A stretch of 64,000 nt of DNA from Prorocentrum cordatum. Taxonomy: Eukaryota; Sar; Dinophyceae; Prorocentrales; Prorocentraceae. Below are positions 33,333-44,062 of this stretch, in pieces. Made by a program: the position numbers and the translations under genes. The stretch covers positions 393,320 to 457,319 of the forward strand of contig CAUYUJ010014271.1 in assembly GCA_963575745.1 (NCBI GenBank). The letters are read 5' to 3'. Numbering within the stretch: the stretch's first letter is position 1; every line of letters starts with the position of its first letter. The notes beneath the pieces are model-generated. The model made no database searches and was not told where the DNA came from. It worked only from the letters and a program-made list of their open reading frames with translations.

Positions 33333-34950
33333 ACCCGAGAAGTTTGTGCGTTTGAATGTGCGCTTATAATGTCTGCGTCTGGAGAATAACACCGAGCGAC
33401 CCGGATCGGCGGCACTGGCCGAAGGCCACTACAATCTGGGCTCCTCCCCCGTCCCTGAGATCTGGCATCGGAAAAGCATCTGGCGACTGAGCGCTCCCTG
33501 GCGGCTCCTCTCCTCCCCCCACATCCCCAAACCTCCGACGTCATGCTTCTTTTTCTCGCACCGTCGGCCCCCAGAGGTCTCGACGTTTCATGGGCATGGC
33601 GATGGTCCCCAAGATCTCGCGCCGTGACCTATAACTTGCTAGAAGAAGAGGTGGGCCTCATTCCTCCCCACGGATCGAAGTGGACCCTGGCAGGTCATTG
33701 GCCTGCTAATGGGGGTCTGATTTCTGGGGGTCAGGGTCAGAGAGAGGCAAACTCTTAAAAACCTATTTTCAAAGGAGAAGGCTGGCCCAGGCGAAGAATC
33801 CCCAAAGAAATTGCCACAGAAATCGAAGGACGACATATTTCGTGAAACGAATGCGGCCCCGAACAAGGAACATGACTCGAACTTGAGCCTCCCTGACCCT
33901 CCACAGGTCTGACCCCCACTGGCCGGCGACGGGGGAGCCATAGTCTTCGACGCTCTCGAGGCCCCGGGACCCGCAAAAACCGCCCGTCGTGTTTTTTTCC
34001 ACGACGCGAGGGGGCCATGGGCCCCCACCGCCCCCCCCCAAATCGAAGCGGACTCCGGCAAGGGGGGCTATAGCGAGCGGTCGCGGCGCGGCTCCGGCGC
34101 CGGCCGCGCCTGCGCCATGGCACTGCACAGCCCCGCGGCCCCCCGCTCTGCAGGCGCCGCACGCAGGCTCGGGCAAGACGCCCCCGGGGCTCGAGCCCAG
34201 ACGTCCTGCGCCCCCAGAGCAGATCGATCGGCCGATCGATGCGGCTGGAATCTCTGACGCCTCGTGTCGTGAAGAAATGCAGCTTAGGTTCGGCCGTCGG
34301 TCCCGTGCGCTAGGCAATTCGGTTCGCGCGTAACCCGCCCGACCTCTGACGCTGCTGGCGCGCTCGCCTGCGGCCGCGACGAATAAGTCGTGAAGAAATT
34401 GCGACGGAAAGTTTTAGGCCACGCCCCATGACCGTCAAAAGCTGACCCAGGGTGAAAGCGCGGGTCCCGGGGGATGGGTCGACGCCCCCGGGGGTCATGA
34501 CGTCGGGGGCATGGGTGAGCGTTCGACCGATCGAGAATGCGATGGTCGGGTGTTGGTTCGCGGGGGGGCAATACACGGGGGTGGAGAAAGGCGCACCTTT
34601 CGTGCCCCATCGGGGCCAGAGGGGGGACCGTCGCCTGCAGCCGTCCATCCGCCCCCCCGATTGCCGTCCCCACCAAGACGAAACGCCCGAGAAGGGGGTG
34701 GATCGATCGATCTGGGACCCGTCCTCCGCGAGGGTGGATTTTCAGGCTCCTGGGCCGTCGCAGAGACAGCTCAAGAGAAAGCGCTGGCCCTGGGGAGAGG
34801 AGGGCCAGGACTTCTGGGGGCCCCGCATGGACACAATCACAACACCAGATCTCATTGGAAATCCCACCAGCCCTTTAGGGCGTGGGTGGTTTATAGCGTT
34901 CCCCTTTCCACCCCCCCGTCTTCTCTTCAAGAAAATGGTTGACCCTGTAC
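33333..34950. other. No recognisable gene
   Basis: GC-rich, several overlapping frames on both strands, no motif, no strong tandem repeat. Confidence 0.45.
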
Positions 34951-34951
34951 C

Positions 34952-36670
34952 CTATGAATAAACACCCTCCCCCAGGCGACCAGCAGCCAACCAGGACGAG
35001 TGAGGACCCCCCCCGCACCATCCCTATCAACAAACAAGGTGATTCCACTTTGGGGCAAAACCTTGGACCATGATCGGGGGGCAGCGACCACTTTTTAGTG
35101 TGTTTTGACAGGGACGGCGGGGGTGCCCGCATATTGCCTGCTGCGCGCAAGGCCAGCATCCCTGTCAAACAAAAGACAACATGCACCTCGAAGCAAAATC
35201 TGGATCATCCGCGGGCACCCCGCGACCACTGCGCAATGGTGTTGAACTGGGACGGCGGAGGTGTTGGCTGGCATATGGCCTGCAGTGGGTAGGCCCCCCT
35301 GGCGCTATGATGGCCACCCCGCTGCGATTGCACACAGGTTTTCGACAAGGGTGTGGGGGACGACACGTTTCCCGATGTGTCATGCGCAGGCGCACCTGGC
35401 ACACTCGTGCGCGTGCTCCGAACGTGGCGCACCCAGCGCGGCTGGAGCATGCGGCGCACATGGCGCACGTGGATCACGCACGTGGCGCATCTGAGCATCT
35501 GGCGCACCAAGCGTGCCTGGCACGCTTGGGCCACAGGGGTGCCTGGTGCACCTGGCGCGTGTGGCGCGCCTGTCACGCGTGGCGCACATCGCCCCAGCGT
35601 TGCGCACATGATAGGTGCCCATCCAAAGACGACCGCTGAACATGCTGAGGCCCGGGTGCTACTTATGTGTTGGGACGGCGTGTGGGAGTGAGCGAGACAG
35701 CTTGCGAGCGGGGAGGGTGTCTTGATCTCTTTTCCTTATTAATGAACACCCCCTCCCTCAGGCGACCGGCAGCCAACCCGGACCAGTGAGACTCCCCCAA
35801 CCACCCTTTGCAACGAAGAATACGAAATCCACTTTGCCTCCAAATCTGGAGAAGGCGCGGGCGCCCCGCGGCCACTTTGCATTGGTTTTTGAAAGGGGCG
35901 GCGTGGGTGCCGGCATATTGCTTGCTGCGCGCAGGCCAACCTTCCCTGTCAAAAAATACCACATACACCTTACCTCGGTATTTGAAAGAGAGGCCTTGCT
36001 GCCTGCGCGCTACCACGCCTGGGGCTCCAGGCTGCCTGGTGCACCTTGAAACCGTGGCGCTCGTAGCATGTGTGGCATTTCCAGGCGCCATGCAGAGAAT
36101 CGGGTTTTAATTATGCGTTGGCGGGCCGGGTGGGAATGAACGATACGGCTTGCAGGCAGAGAGGGTGTCTTCATCACTAATGCATAAGCATAAACATCTC
36201 CTCCCCCAGGCGACCAGCAGCCAACCTGGACCAGTGAGGACCCTCTCCCCACTATCCCTGTCCAAAAACACATGTGATTCCAGTTTGGGGCAAAACCTTG
36301 GGTCATGATCGGGGGGCCACGGCCACTTTGTAGTGTGTTTTGACAGTGACGGCGGGGGTGCCCGCATATTGCCTGCTGCGCGCAGGGCCAGCACCCCTGT
36401 CAACAAACAATACAACATGCACTTCGAGGCAACATGCGCTTTGGCTTTTGAGTGGGACAGCGCGGGTGCTGGCATATGGCCTGCTGTGTGAAGGCCCACC
36501 AGACACTATGATGGGCACCCCGCCGCGATTGCGCGCTGATTTTCGACAAGGGTGGTGTGGGCCGACACGTGTCCCGACGTGGACTGCCACGTGCGCAGGC
36601 GCACCTGGCACACTCGTGCACGTGCCCCGAACGTGGCGCACCCGGCGCAGCTGGAGCAGGACCCTCCCTG
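34952..36670. repeat. Three large diverged repeat units
   Basis: Units begin near 34955, 35745 and 36195 with CCCCCAGGCGACCAGCAGCC-like sequence followed by CCAACC and a GACCAGTGAG word. Units 1 and 3 extend through CAAAACCTTGG and a GACGGCGGGGGTGCCCGCAT motif. They continue with GCAGGCGCACCTGGCACACT (near 35388 and 36595). Unit 2 is shorter. Unit 1 runs into a GTGGCGCAC degenerate repeat at about 35420-35600. Confidence 0.8.
35104..35169. repeat. 66-bp segment with 11-bp perfect inverted ends
   Basis: TTTGACAGGGA (35104-35114) and TCCCTGTCAAA (35159-35169) flank GCCCGCATATTGCCTGCTGC. Related versions sit near 35890-35957, 36342-36405, 35243 and 36447, most with one arm eroded. Confidence 0.65.
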
Positions 36671-36807
36671 AACTACCCCCCTTTCGTCCGACCCGACTGT
36701 CGATGAATCGCAAACATGGGTGAAGGCGCGTGGAGTAGCGTCAAATCCAATTCCCATGGAAGATCAACACGCTGCGTCACCAAATCGGGCGGCATTGGCC
36801 TCATGTC

Positions 36808-36866
36808 TCGGGGAGCACTTTTCTCCCCGATCCGTGAATCTGGCGCCCCCGCGCCAGATCCACGGA
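36808..36866. other. Two adjoining hairpins
   Basis: TCGGGGAG/CTCCCCGA forms an 8-bp stem with a 7-base loop (36808-36830). It is followed without a gap by TCCGTGAATCTGGCGC/GCGCCAGATCCACGGA, a 16-bp stem with one mismatch and a CCCC loop (36831-36866). Confidence 0.6.
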
Positions 36867-37169
36867 TGCGTAATCCATGCTAACGTGCGCCCGATTCAAC
36901 CTGGAGGACCCAAGCGGGTACGGAAAGGATTGTGACGAAGCCCGACAGCAGGCCCTGCCCATTTTTTGCACAGGTATCGCTATCGGTGTCGCCGCGGGCG
37001 GGGTTCGACTGAATCGAAAGACCGCCTTCACAGCAGTGGCCGTTGTCGGATCTAGACAACATCTGCTGTGGACGCCGTACCCATGCGTCCCGCCCACCCT
37101 GTGTCTGCCTTCTCCTTCTTCCCGCCTCCCGCCTCTCTTCTCTCACCCTCCTCCTGCCTGCTACCTCGC

Positions 37170-37440
37170 CGTCTCTGCGGGGCTGCCGACTGCGCCACTG
37201 TCGCCACGTTCGTGAGCTCCTGAGAGATCCAGCAGAGCGGTGCCCTTCGCGGACCCAAATTATACATCGCCACCCTGTGGAGGCTACCAGCTGCGCAACT
37301 GTCGCCACTTTTGTGAGCTCGTGGGCGGTCCAGCGGAGCGGTGCTCAACGCAAACCCAAATGAGATCTCGTTGTCTGGGTTCGGGGCCGCTGGTTGTGCC
37401 CCGGTCGCCACTCTCGTGAGCTCCACGCTCATCCCTCTCC
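37170..37440. repeat. Three copies of a 95-bp unit, related to 48690-50240
   Basis: Each copy holds TGCGCAACTGTCGCCACTTT-like sequence, GTGAGCTC and GGTCCAGCGGAGCGGTG. The reverse complement of the 48.7-50.2 kb unit has the same word order. Confidence 0.7.
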
Positions 37441-37499
37441 CCAGGCCTTCCCTCTCCCCTTCCCTCTCCCAGTCCCCACCCCCTCCCACACACCCACCT

Positions 37500-37934
37500 C
37501 CAACTCCTCCTCCTCCTCCTCCTCCTCCTCCTCCTCCTCCTCCTCCTCCTCCTCCTCCTCCTCCTCCCTCTCCTCCTCCGCCGCCGCCGCCTCCTCCTCC
37601 TCCTCCTCCTCCCGCTATTTCCCGCTATGTACTGCGCCATTGGGGTCAGTGCCCCGTAGCGCCGTCCTCCCTCCTCCTCCTCCTCCTCCTCCTCCTCCTT
37701 CTCCTCCTCCTCTCCTCCTCCTCCTCTCCTCCTCCTCCTCTCCTCCTCCTCCTCCTCCTCCTCCTCCTCCTCCTCCCTCCTCTCCTCCTCCCTCCTCCTC
37801 CTCCTCCTCCTCCTCCTCCTCCTCCCTCCTCCTCCTCCCCTCTCCCCCTCCTCCTCCTCCCCCTCCTCCTCCTCCTCCTCCTCCTCCTCCTCCTCCTCCT
37901 CCTCCTCCTCCTCCTCCTCCTCCTCCTCCTCCTC
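37500..37934. repeat. (TCC)n microsatellite, about 435 bp
   Basis: The longest TCC tract in the window, interrupted at about 37610-37670 by unique sequence (CGCTATGTACTGCGCCATTG). Bounded on the right by the 27-bp sequence shared with 12061-12087. Confidence 0.95.
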
Positions 37935-37961
37935 CTGGACCCGCAGGGGCAGGATCAATCA
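37935..37961. repeat. 27-bp sequence shared with 12061-12087
   Basis: 26 of 27 positions match; in both places it lies directly after (TCC)n. Confidence 0.8.
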
Positions 37962-38246
37962 GGATCTTCTTCTTCTTGCTCCTCCTCCTCCTCCTCCTTC
38001 TCCTTCCTTTTCCTTCCTTCTCATTCCTTCTCCTCCTCCCTCCTCCTCCCCCCGTTGTCACTGATCCTCCTCCCCCATGCCTGCTTCCTGTCGGGGCTGT
38101 TCCACTGTGCTCGTCCTCCCTCCACCCAGACTTCGCCCGACCTCCCGGCGCGATGCCGTGGCGGCGGGCCGAGCACTGCGAATGCAAGTGCGAACGTCAT
38201 GCGAACTCCAGATCGGGCACCCGACTCTTGGAGGCCCGGAAGTGGG

Positions 38247-38413
38247 CACCAACACCAACACAGGGGGACTGCATCCACATGGGGAAGATGATCCTAGATT
38301 TCGGTGTTGGTGGTAATATTCCGGCCACGTTGGAAGCCAGAATATTACCACCATCACTGAGATCGGGATCGTCTTCCCTCGGTGGAGGCGCACCGCCGAT
38401 CTTGGCGTTGGTG
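38247..38413. repeat. 75-bp imperfect inverted repeat (fold-back), 18-base loop
   Basis: The arms 38247-38321 and 38340-38413 are reverse complements over their length. The innermost 13 bases, GGTGGTAATATTC against GAATATTACCACC, are perfect, and the outer ends CACCAAC/GTTGGTG are perfect. It could be a small fold-back element or a structured RNA precursor; no target-site duplication recognised. Confidence 0.75.
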
Positions 38414-39005
38414 TCAACCTCTAGGCCCGCGAGGCTCGGCGAACGCGAATGGATTCAGCGCAGCAGGGGATGGATGGGCGGGAGTTGGGATGTCAGGAGC
38501 AGGCTGTGGCGCGAGCCCCTCCGGCCGCTGGGGACAAGGCATCGACACCTACTATTACTCCCTGGACCTCTCCCCGGGGGGTGGCGCTCTGACCACCTTC
38601 TGGAGCGACTCCCGCGGCGGCGCGAGTCGTCCCGGCCCTGGCCCCGCCCGATGGGCCCCGCCCGCCGAAGGCCCAGGGCCCCGTGGAGGTGCCCAGGGCG
38701 ACAGGCCTTCCAGGGCGGAGAGTGGGGGCGCGGCGGAGAAGGTGCGGGCACCTGCTCTTGACCGAGGAATGAGAAAAGACGCCCCCTACCCTGAATTACA
38801 AGCGCGTGGTCAGTAAACCTCCTGGGAGCTCCCACAGGCCAGAGAGCCGCCAGGACGCCGCGCGGCACGCGCGACACGCAGGGTTTGCCCTGTCAGCCCA
38901 CAGGAGGTTCAGCGCACAGCGCCTCATAAACCAGGGTAGGGGCGTTTTTTTACGCCCTTGACTTGACCCCCGAGTGCCAATGGCAATGCACGATGACGAT
39001 GAGAA
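38414..39005. other. No recognisable gene
   Basis: GC-rich, with open frames on both strands; no motif found. Confidence 0.4.
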
Positions 39006-39009
39006 CACG

Positions 39010-39286
39010 GACTCGCTTCGCCGGAGGCTCGCTTCGCCGGGGCCCGCTTCGCCGGGGCTTGCTGCGCCGGGGCTCGCTTCGCCGGGGCCCGCTTCGCCCA
39101 TCTCGCTTCGCAGGGGCTCGCTTCTCCGGAGTCTGGCTTCGCCGGGGCTTGCTTCGCCGGAGCTCGCTTCGCCGGAGTCTCGCTTCGCCAGGGCAAGGGG
39201 AGGAGCAGCAGGAGGTGGAGCAGGAGGAGGAGGAGGAGGAGGAGGAGGAGGAGGAGGAGGAGGAGGAGGAGGAGGAAAAGGAAAAG

Positions 39287-39321
<35 letters not shown>

Positions 39322-39400
39322 GGAGGAGGTGGAGGAGAAGGACAAGGGGGAGGAGGAGGAGGAGGAGGAGGAGGAGGAGGAGGAGGAGGAGGAGGAGATA
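39010..39400. repeat. 15-bp GCTTCGCCGGGGCTC array followed by (GGA)n
   Basis: About 13 units of GCTTCGCCGGGGCTC-like sequence lie at 39014-39200. A GGA microsatellite with AAG and GTG variants follows to about 39400. Confidence 0.9.
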
Positions 39401-39574
39401 GAGGGAGGGAGGGAAGGTGCCAAGGAGAGAGGAAGGGGGGGGGCGGAGGGCGTGAGGCTGGGCCGGCCGGCCGGCCAGCCCGTCGGTGGGTTTCCAGTGC
39501 ATGCGAGCCGCGCAGCAGCCGCGTGGTGCGGGGGCGGGCGCCCGTCCCTGGTCCACACTGTGCCGGCGGACGCG

Positions 39575-39920
39575 TGAGCCCTAACGGGCGGGTCGGGTCG
39601 GGCGGGCGGACCCCAGCGGGCGGGTCGGCTCGGGCGGGCGGGACATTGAAGTGTGGCGCGTACGTGAGCGAGCACGCGCGAGCCCTGACGGGCGGGTCGG
39701 GTCGGGTCGGGGCGGGCGGACCCTGACGGGCGGGTCGAGTCGGGTCGGGCGGGCGGACCCTGACGGGCGGGTCGGGTCGGGCGGGCGGGACATTGAACTG
39801 TGGTGCGTAATCGAGATGGCACGCGAGAGCCATAACGGGCGGGTCGGGTCGGGTCGGGCGGAGAAGACCCTGAATTCACGATCCCAGGAACACTTGTATC
39901 GTGATCCAAGTGTTTCAGGC
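39575..39920. repeat. GGGCGGGTCGGGTCGG repeat with terminal hairpin, copy 1
   Basis: GGCGGGTCGGGTCGGGCGGG and GCGGACCCTGACGGGCGGGT units recur, separated by GGGACATTGAA and GAGATGGCACGCGAGAGCC words. The block ends at a hairpin, AACACTTG/CAAGTGTT (39889-39914). The same set of words makes up 42527-42910. Confidence 0.8.
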
Positions 39921-39957
39921 GCACCGCGCCCCGCGGAGAGCCCGAGAGGACAGCCCG

Positions 39958-40925
39958 AGCGTCTCCTCCCCGAGACTCCTCCCCGAGTCTCGTCCCCGAG
40001 TCCTCTCCCCGAGTCTCGTCCCCGAGCATCTTCCCCGAGTCTCGTCCCCGAATCTCCTCCCCGAGTTTCGTCCCCGAGTCTCGTCCCCGAATCTCGTCTC
40101 CGAGTCCCCTCCCCGAGTCTCCTCCCCGAGTCCCCGAGTCTCGTCCCCGAGTCTCCTCCCCGAGACTCCTCTCCGAGTCTCGTCCCCGAGACTCCTGTCC
40201 GAGTCTCCTCCCCGAGACTCCTCCCCGCGTCTCCTTCCCGAGTCCCCTTCCCGAGACTCCTCCCCGAGACACCTCCCCGAGTCTCCTCCCCAGCTCTCCT
40301 CCCCGAGTCCCCTTCCCGAGACTCCTCCCCGAGACTACTCCCCGAGTCTCCTCCGCAGCTCTCCTCCCCGGCTTCCCCACCAGACTCTCCTCAACGTCCC
40401 CGAGTCTCGTCCCCGAGTCTCGTCCCTAGCTCTCCTCCCCGGATTCCCCCCCAGACGCTCCTCCCCGAGTCTCGTCCCCGAGACTCCTCTCCTCCCCGAG
40501 TCTCGTCCCCGAGTCTCGTCCCCGAGACTCCTCCCCGAGTCTCGTCCCCGAGTCTCGTCCCCGAGTCTCGTCCCCGAGTCCCCGAGACACCTCCCCGAGT
40601 CTCGTCCCCGAGTCTCGTCCCCGAATCTCCTCCCCGAGTTTCGTCCCCGAGTCTCGTCCCCGAGTCTCCTCCCCGACTCCCCGAGTCCACGAGTCTCGTC
40701 CCTGAGTCTCCTCCCCGAATCTCGTCCCCGAGACTCGTCCCCGAGTCTCCTCCCCGAGTCTCGTCCCCGAGTCTCGTCTCCGAGTCTCGTCCCCGAGTCC
40801 CCTTCCCGAGACTCCTCACAGAGACTCCTCCCCGAATCTCTTCCCCGAGTCTTGTCCCCGAGTCTTGTCCCCGAGTCTCCTCCCCGACTCTCCTCTCTGA
40901 CTTTTCCTCCTGGAGTCTCTTCCCC
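39958..40925. repeat. 13-bp CCCCGAGTCTCGT minisatellite, about 70 copies
   Basis: Units CCCCGAGTCTCGT and CCCCGAGTCTCCT. Because 13 is not a multiple of three and the unit lacks stops, each plus-strand frame encodes the same 13-residue repeat, SLVPESPPRVSSP with variants. This explains the frames of up to 450 codons. Not taken as a gene. Confidence 0.95.
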
Positions 40926-41089
40926 GAGCCGCGCCGATTAAGTGTGTTGTACGCGCATGCGCGCGGACGCAAATACAATCACATGCGCCTGTTGAACACA
41001 TAGATTGTCAAATGGATCCATGTGTGAGTCACCATGTTGTTTGTCATGTGGCTGTCTGTTGCTCAATGTGTGCATCCAGATGGCTGTGG

Positions 41090-41690
41090 CTCATGGCATC
41101 TCGGATGTCAGAGGTGCACGTGTGGCTCAGGACATCTCGGATAACACATTTGCGAGGATGTCTCAGGCGAAAGTAGGCGGACCACCATGGGGCATGGCAT
41201 CTCCGATGTCAGAGGTGCGAGGATGTCTCAGGCAAAAGTGGCCTGACCATCTCAGCTCAGGGAATCTCGCAACCCAGAATTGCGAGGATGTCTCGGGCGA
41301 AAGCGGCCAGACCACGGGCATCACCGAGGTCAGAATTGCGAGGATGTTTCAGGCGGAAGTGGCCGGACCACCTGGGCTCAGGGAATGCAGGAATCCAGAG
41401 TTGCGAGGATGTCTCAGGCGAAAATGGCCTGACCACCTGAGCTCAAGGCATCTCGGCACCCAGAGTTGCGAGGATGTCTCAGGCGAAAGTGGCCGGACCA
41501 CCATGGGGCAGGGCATCTCTCAGGTCAGAGTTGCGAAGATGTCTCAGGTGACAATGGCCAGACCATCTCACTTCAGGGCATCCCGGAGCCCAGATTTGCG
41601 AGGATGTCTCAGGCGAAAGTGGCCAGACCACCATGGGGGGCAGTGTATCCCCGAGGTCAGAATTGCGAGGATGCCTTCGGAGTCCTCCAA
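41090..41690. repeat. 60-67-bp minisatellite, about ten copies
   Basis: Units carry GCGAGGATGTCTCAGGCGAA followed by AGTGGCCGGACCACC and a CATCTCGG word. Starts are at about 41152, 41218, 41283, 41337, 41405, 41468, 41537, 41597 and 41665. Confidence 0.9.
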
Positions 41691-42526
41691 GAACCGTCCA
41701 CAACAACATATCGCAAAAGCTCGACTTCTCATCCTCCTTGTCATCATCGTCCATTCCTTCCTTCCTTCCTCCTTTCTTGCCTACTCCCTCCTCCTCTTCA
41801 CCTTCCTCGTGCCGTTCGACACGATCAGGATTCCCCAACAAATGCGGATTGAATCTGGCACCTTTGCGGCAGAACACCCTGAACAGCTTGTAAACAATTA
41901 CGATAGGGGCCACGACGGGGGGTCGCGATTGGGGGCCACGATGGGACGGCAAGTGGAAGCCACGGGAGGCCACGATGTGGGCACGCGAAACGCCAAGAGT
42001 TTGCAATAGTGAACTTGGGCAGGGAAGTGCGAGTGGCACGCCCAGCGGCGACGCCTGGGAATGGGTGGGAAGGAGGGCCGACGACAGACTACGACGACGC
42101 CGGCGGCGGCTGCGGCGACGACGACTGGCGGAGGACGACCGACGACGACGACGACGGCAACGACAACGACGTCGAGTGCCGAGGAGGAGTGCCGAGGAGG
42201 AGTGTCGAGGGAGAAGTGCCGAGGGAGGAGTGCCGAGGAGTGTCGAGGGAGAAGTGCGGAGAAGTGCCTAGCGAGGAGTGCGGAGTAGTGCCGAAGAGTT
42301 CGAGTCGCGAGGAGTGCCGTGAAGTGGGATGAAGGGAGGAGTGCGGAGGAGCGGGGGGCGCCGAGGAGTGCAATCTCTGATCTCTTCTCCCCGACTCTCC
42401 TCCCCAACTCTCCTCCACGAGACTCCTCCCCGACTCTCCTCCCCGACTCTCCACCCCGACTCTCCTCCCCGGCTCCCCTCCCCGAGTCTCTCCTCTGGGG
42501 GGGCTGTCCAGTGTTCCTTATTAGGA
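41691..42526. repeat. Degenerate GACGAC, GTGCCGAGGAG and ACTCTCCTCCCCG repeats
   Basis: Unassigned sequence to about 42060, then CGACGAC-rich sequence. A GAGTGCCGAGGAG repeat spans about 42165-42335 and CGACTCTCCTCCC repeats about 42385-42490. No gene seen. Confidence 0.6.
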
Positions 42527-42910
42527 AACACTTGGGTTGTGATCCAAGTGTTCCCGGGTGAGAAACTCACTTTGATCGTGATCCAAGTGTTCTGGGATCC
42601 TGAATTCAGGCATTTTCGTCGGGCGGACCCTACCCGGCGGGTCGGGTCGGGTCGGGCGGGCGGACCCCAGCGGGCGGGTCGGGTCGGGCAGGCGGGACAT
42701 CACAGCGTGGTGCACAGTCGGGATGGCACGCGCGAGCCCTAACTGGCGGGTCGGGTCGGGTCGGGGCGGGCGGACCCCAACGGGCGGGTCGGGTCGGGTC
42801 GGGCGGGCGGACCCTGACGGGCGGGTTGGGCTGGGGGGGCGGGACATCAAAGTGTGATGTATAATCGAGATGGCACGCGAGAGCCGCAACGGCCGGGCCG
42901 GGTCGGGCGG
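42527..42910. repeat. GGGCGGGTCGGGTCGG repeat with leading hairpin, copy 2
   Basis: Starts with AACACTTGG/CCAAGTGTT, a 9-bp perfect stem with an 8-base loop (42527-42552). A GATCCAAGTGTT word follows near 42580, then the same GGCGGGTCGG units and GGGACATCA spacers as copy 1. Confidence 0.8.
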
Positions 42911-43765
42911 GCGCGGTCGGCGGCGGCGGCGGGGACGAAGACCCCACGGAGGACCACGGCGCGTGCTGGTGGCGACCGCCACGACCGCCGCGATCGAGCT
43001 ACCCTCGCCTCCTCCTCCGCCTCCTCCTCCTCCTCGCCCCCCCCCCCTCCTGGAGTCCACGACGACGCCGACGACAACGACGACGACAAAGACAAGGCTC
43101 GCAGACGATCCGCACCGAAACACGGATTTGAGAAAGGGCCCACCCTGCAGGTTCGGTTAAACAGCACGTCGTTAAGCAGTGCTGCAGCCTCCCCTGACGA
43201 CAGGCCCCCCCAGAGCATCAGCCAGACAAGTCGGGTTTGCACCCTCATGCCTTGCTGGACTCTGGGCGCGTTGCGGCACCCTCCCCCCCAACCTCGTCAG
43301 GTCCAACGAGAAGGGAGAGGGCGGCGGTGGCCGACGCGCCCCTGAGCTGAGAAGCTCAAAGCGCCGCGGCGCAGAGGGTCGGAAGACAAACAAACAGAAG
43401 AACGGACAGCCAGGCGGCGCGCAATGCCTGGCAATCCGTGTTGCTCTGCTCGGGACTTGCTTTCTTTATGCAGTGACCACCACCACCACCCCTCCTGGAG
43501 CTTATCCACGACAGCCGTATGCATATACGTACTACGCGCTGCAAGACCGAGCCGGTTTAACCACGGCGCGAATCGCGCTGGCGACCTCGCACAGATAAGC
43601 AATCTCCCTCCTCCTCCCTCCTCTCCCCTCTCTCCTCCCTCCTCCCTCCTCCCTCCTCGAAGTCATCGCACCGTCTGTCGCTACACACTAAGCGGATCAC
43701 CAGCCAAAGTGTAGATTGGATCACCCGGCGAAGATCCCGCCCCTCCCCCTGGCCTTGCCGATCCC
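42911..43765. other. No recognisable gene
   Basis: GC-rich at first with a short CTCCTCCTC run (about 43010-43045), then mixed. CTCCCTCCT repeats lie near 43605-43660. No motif found. Confidence 0.45.
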
Positions 43766-43768
43766 CCG

Positions 43769-44062
43769 GAGGAGGAGGAGGAGGAGGAGGAGGAGGAGGA
43801 GGAGGAGGAGGAGGAGGAGGAGGAGGAAGGAAGAGGAGGAGGAGGGATGATGATGATGANNNNNNNNNNNNNNNNNNNNNNNNNNNNNNNNNNNNNNNNN
43901 NNNNNNNNNNNNNNNNNNNNNNNNNNNNNNNNNNNNNNNNNNNNNNNNNNNNNNNNNNNCCCCCCTCCCCTCCTCCTCCTGCTCCTGCTCCTGCTCTTCC
44001 TCCTCCTCCTCCTCCTCCTCCTGCTCCTCCTCCTCCTCCTTCTCCTCCTCCTCCTCCTCCTC
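43769..44062. repeat. (GGA)n, 100-N scaffold gap, then (CTC)n
   Basis: GGA repeat from 43769 ending in GATGATGATGA, then exactly 100 N (43860-43959), then CTC/CTG repeat to about 44062. The open frames crossing it are artefacts. Confidence 0.98.

Noticed and set aside
37341-38761. Poly-Pro and poly-Ser frames of 316 and 455 codons
   Set aside because: Product of the (TCC)n microsatellite.
39651-41003. 450-codon plus-strand frame
   Set aside because: Composed of the 13-bp repeat, open in every forward frame.
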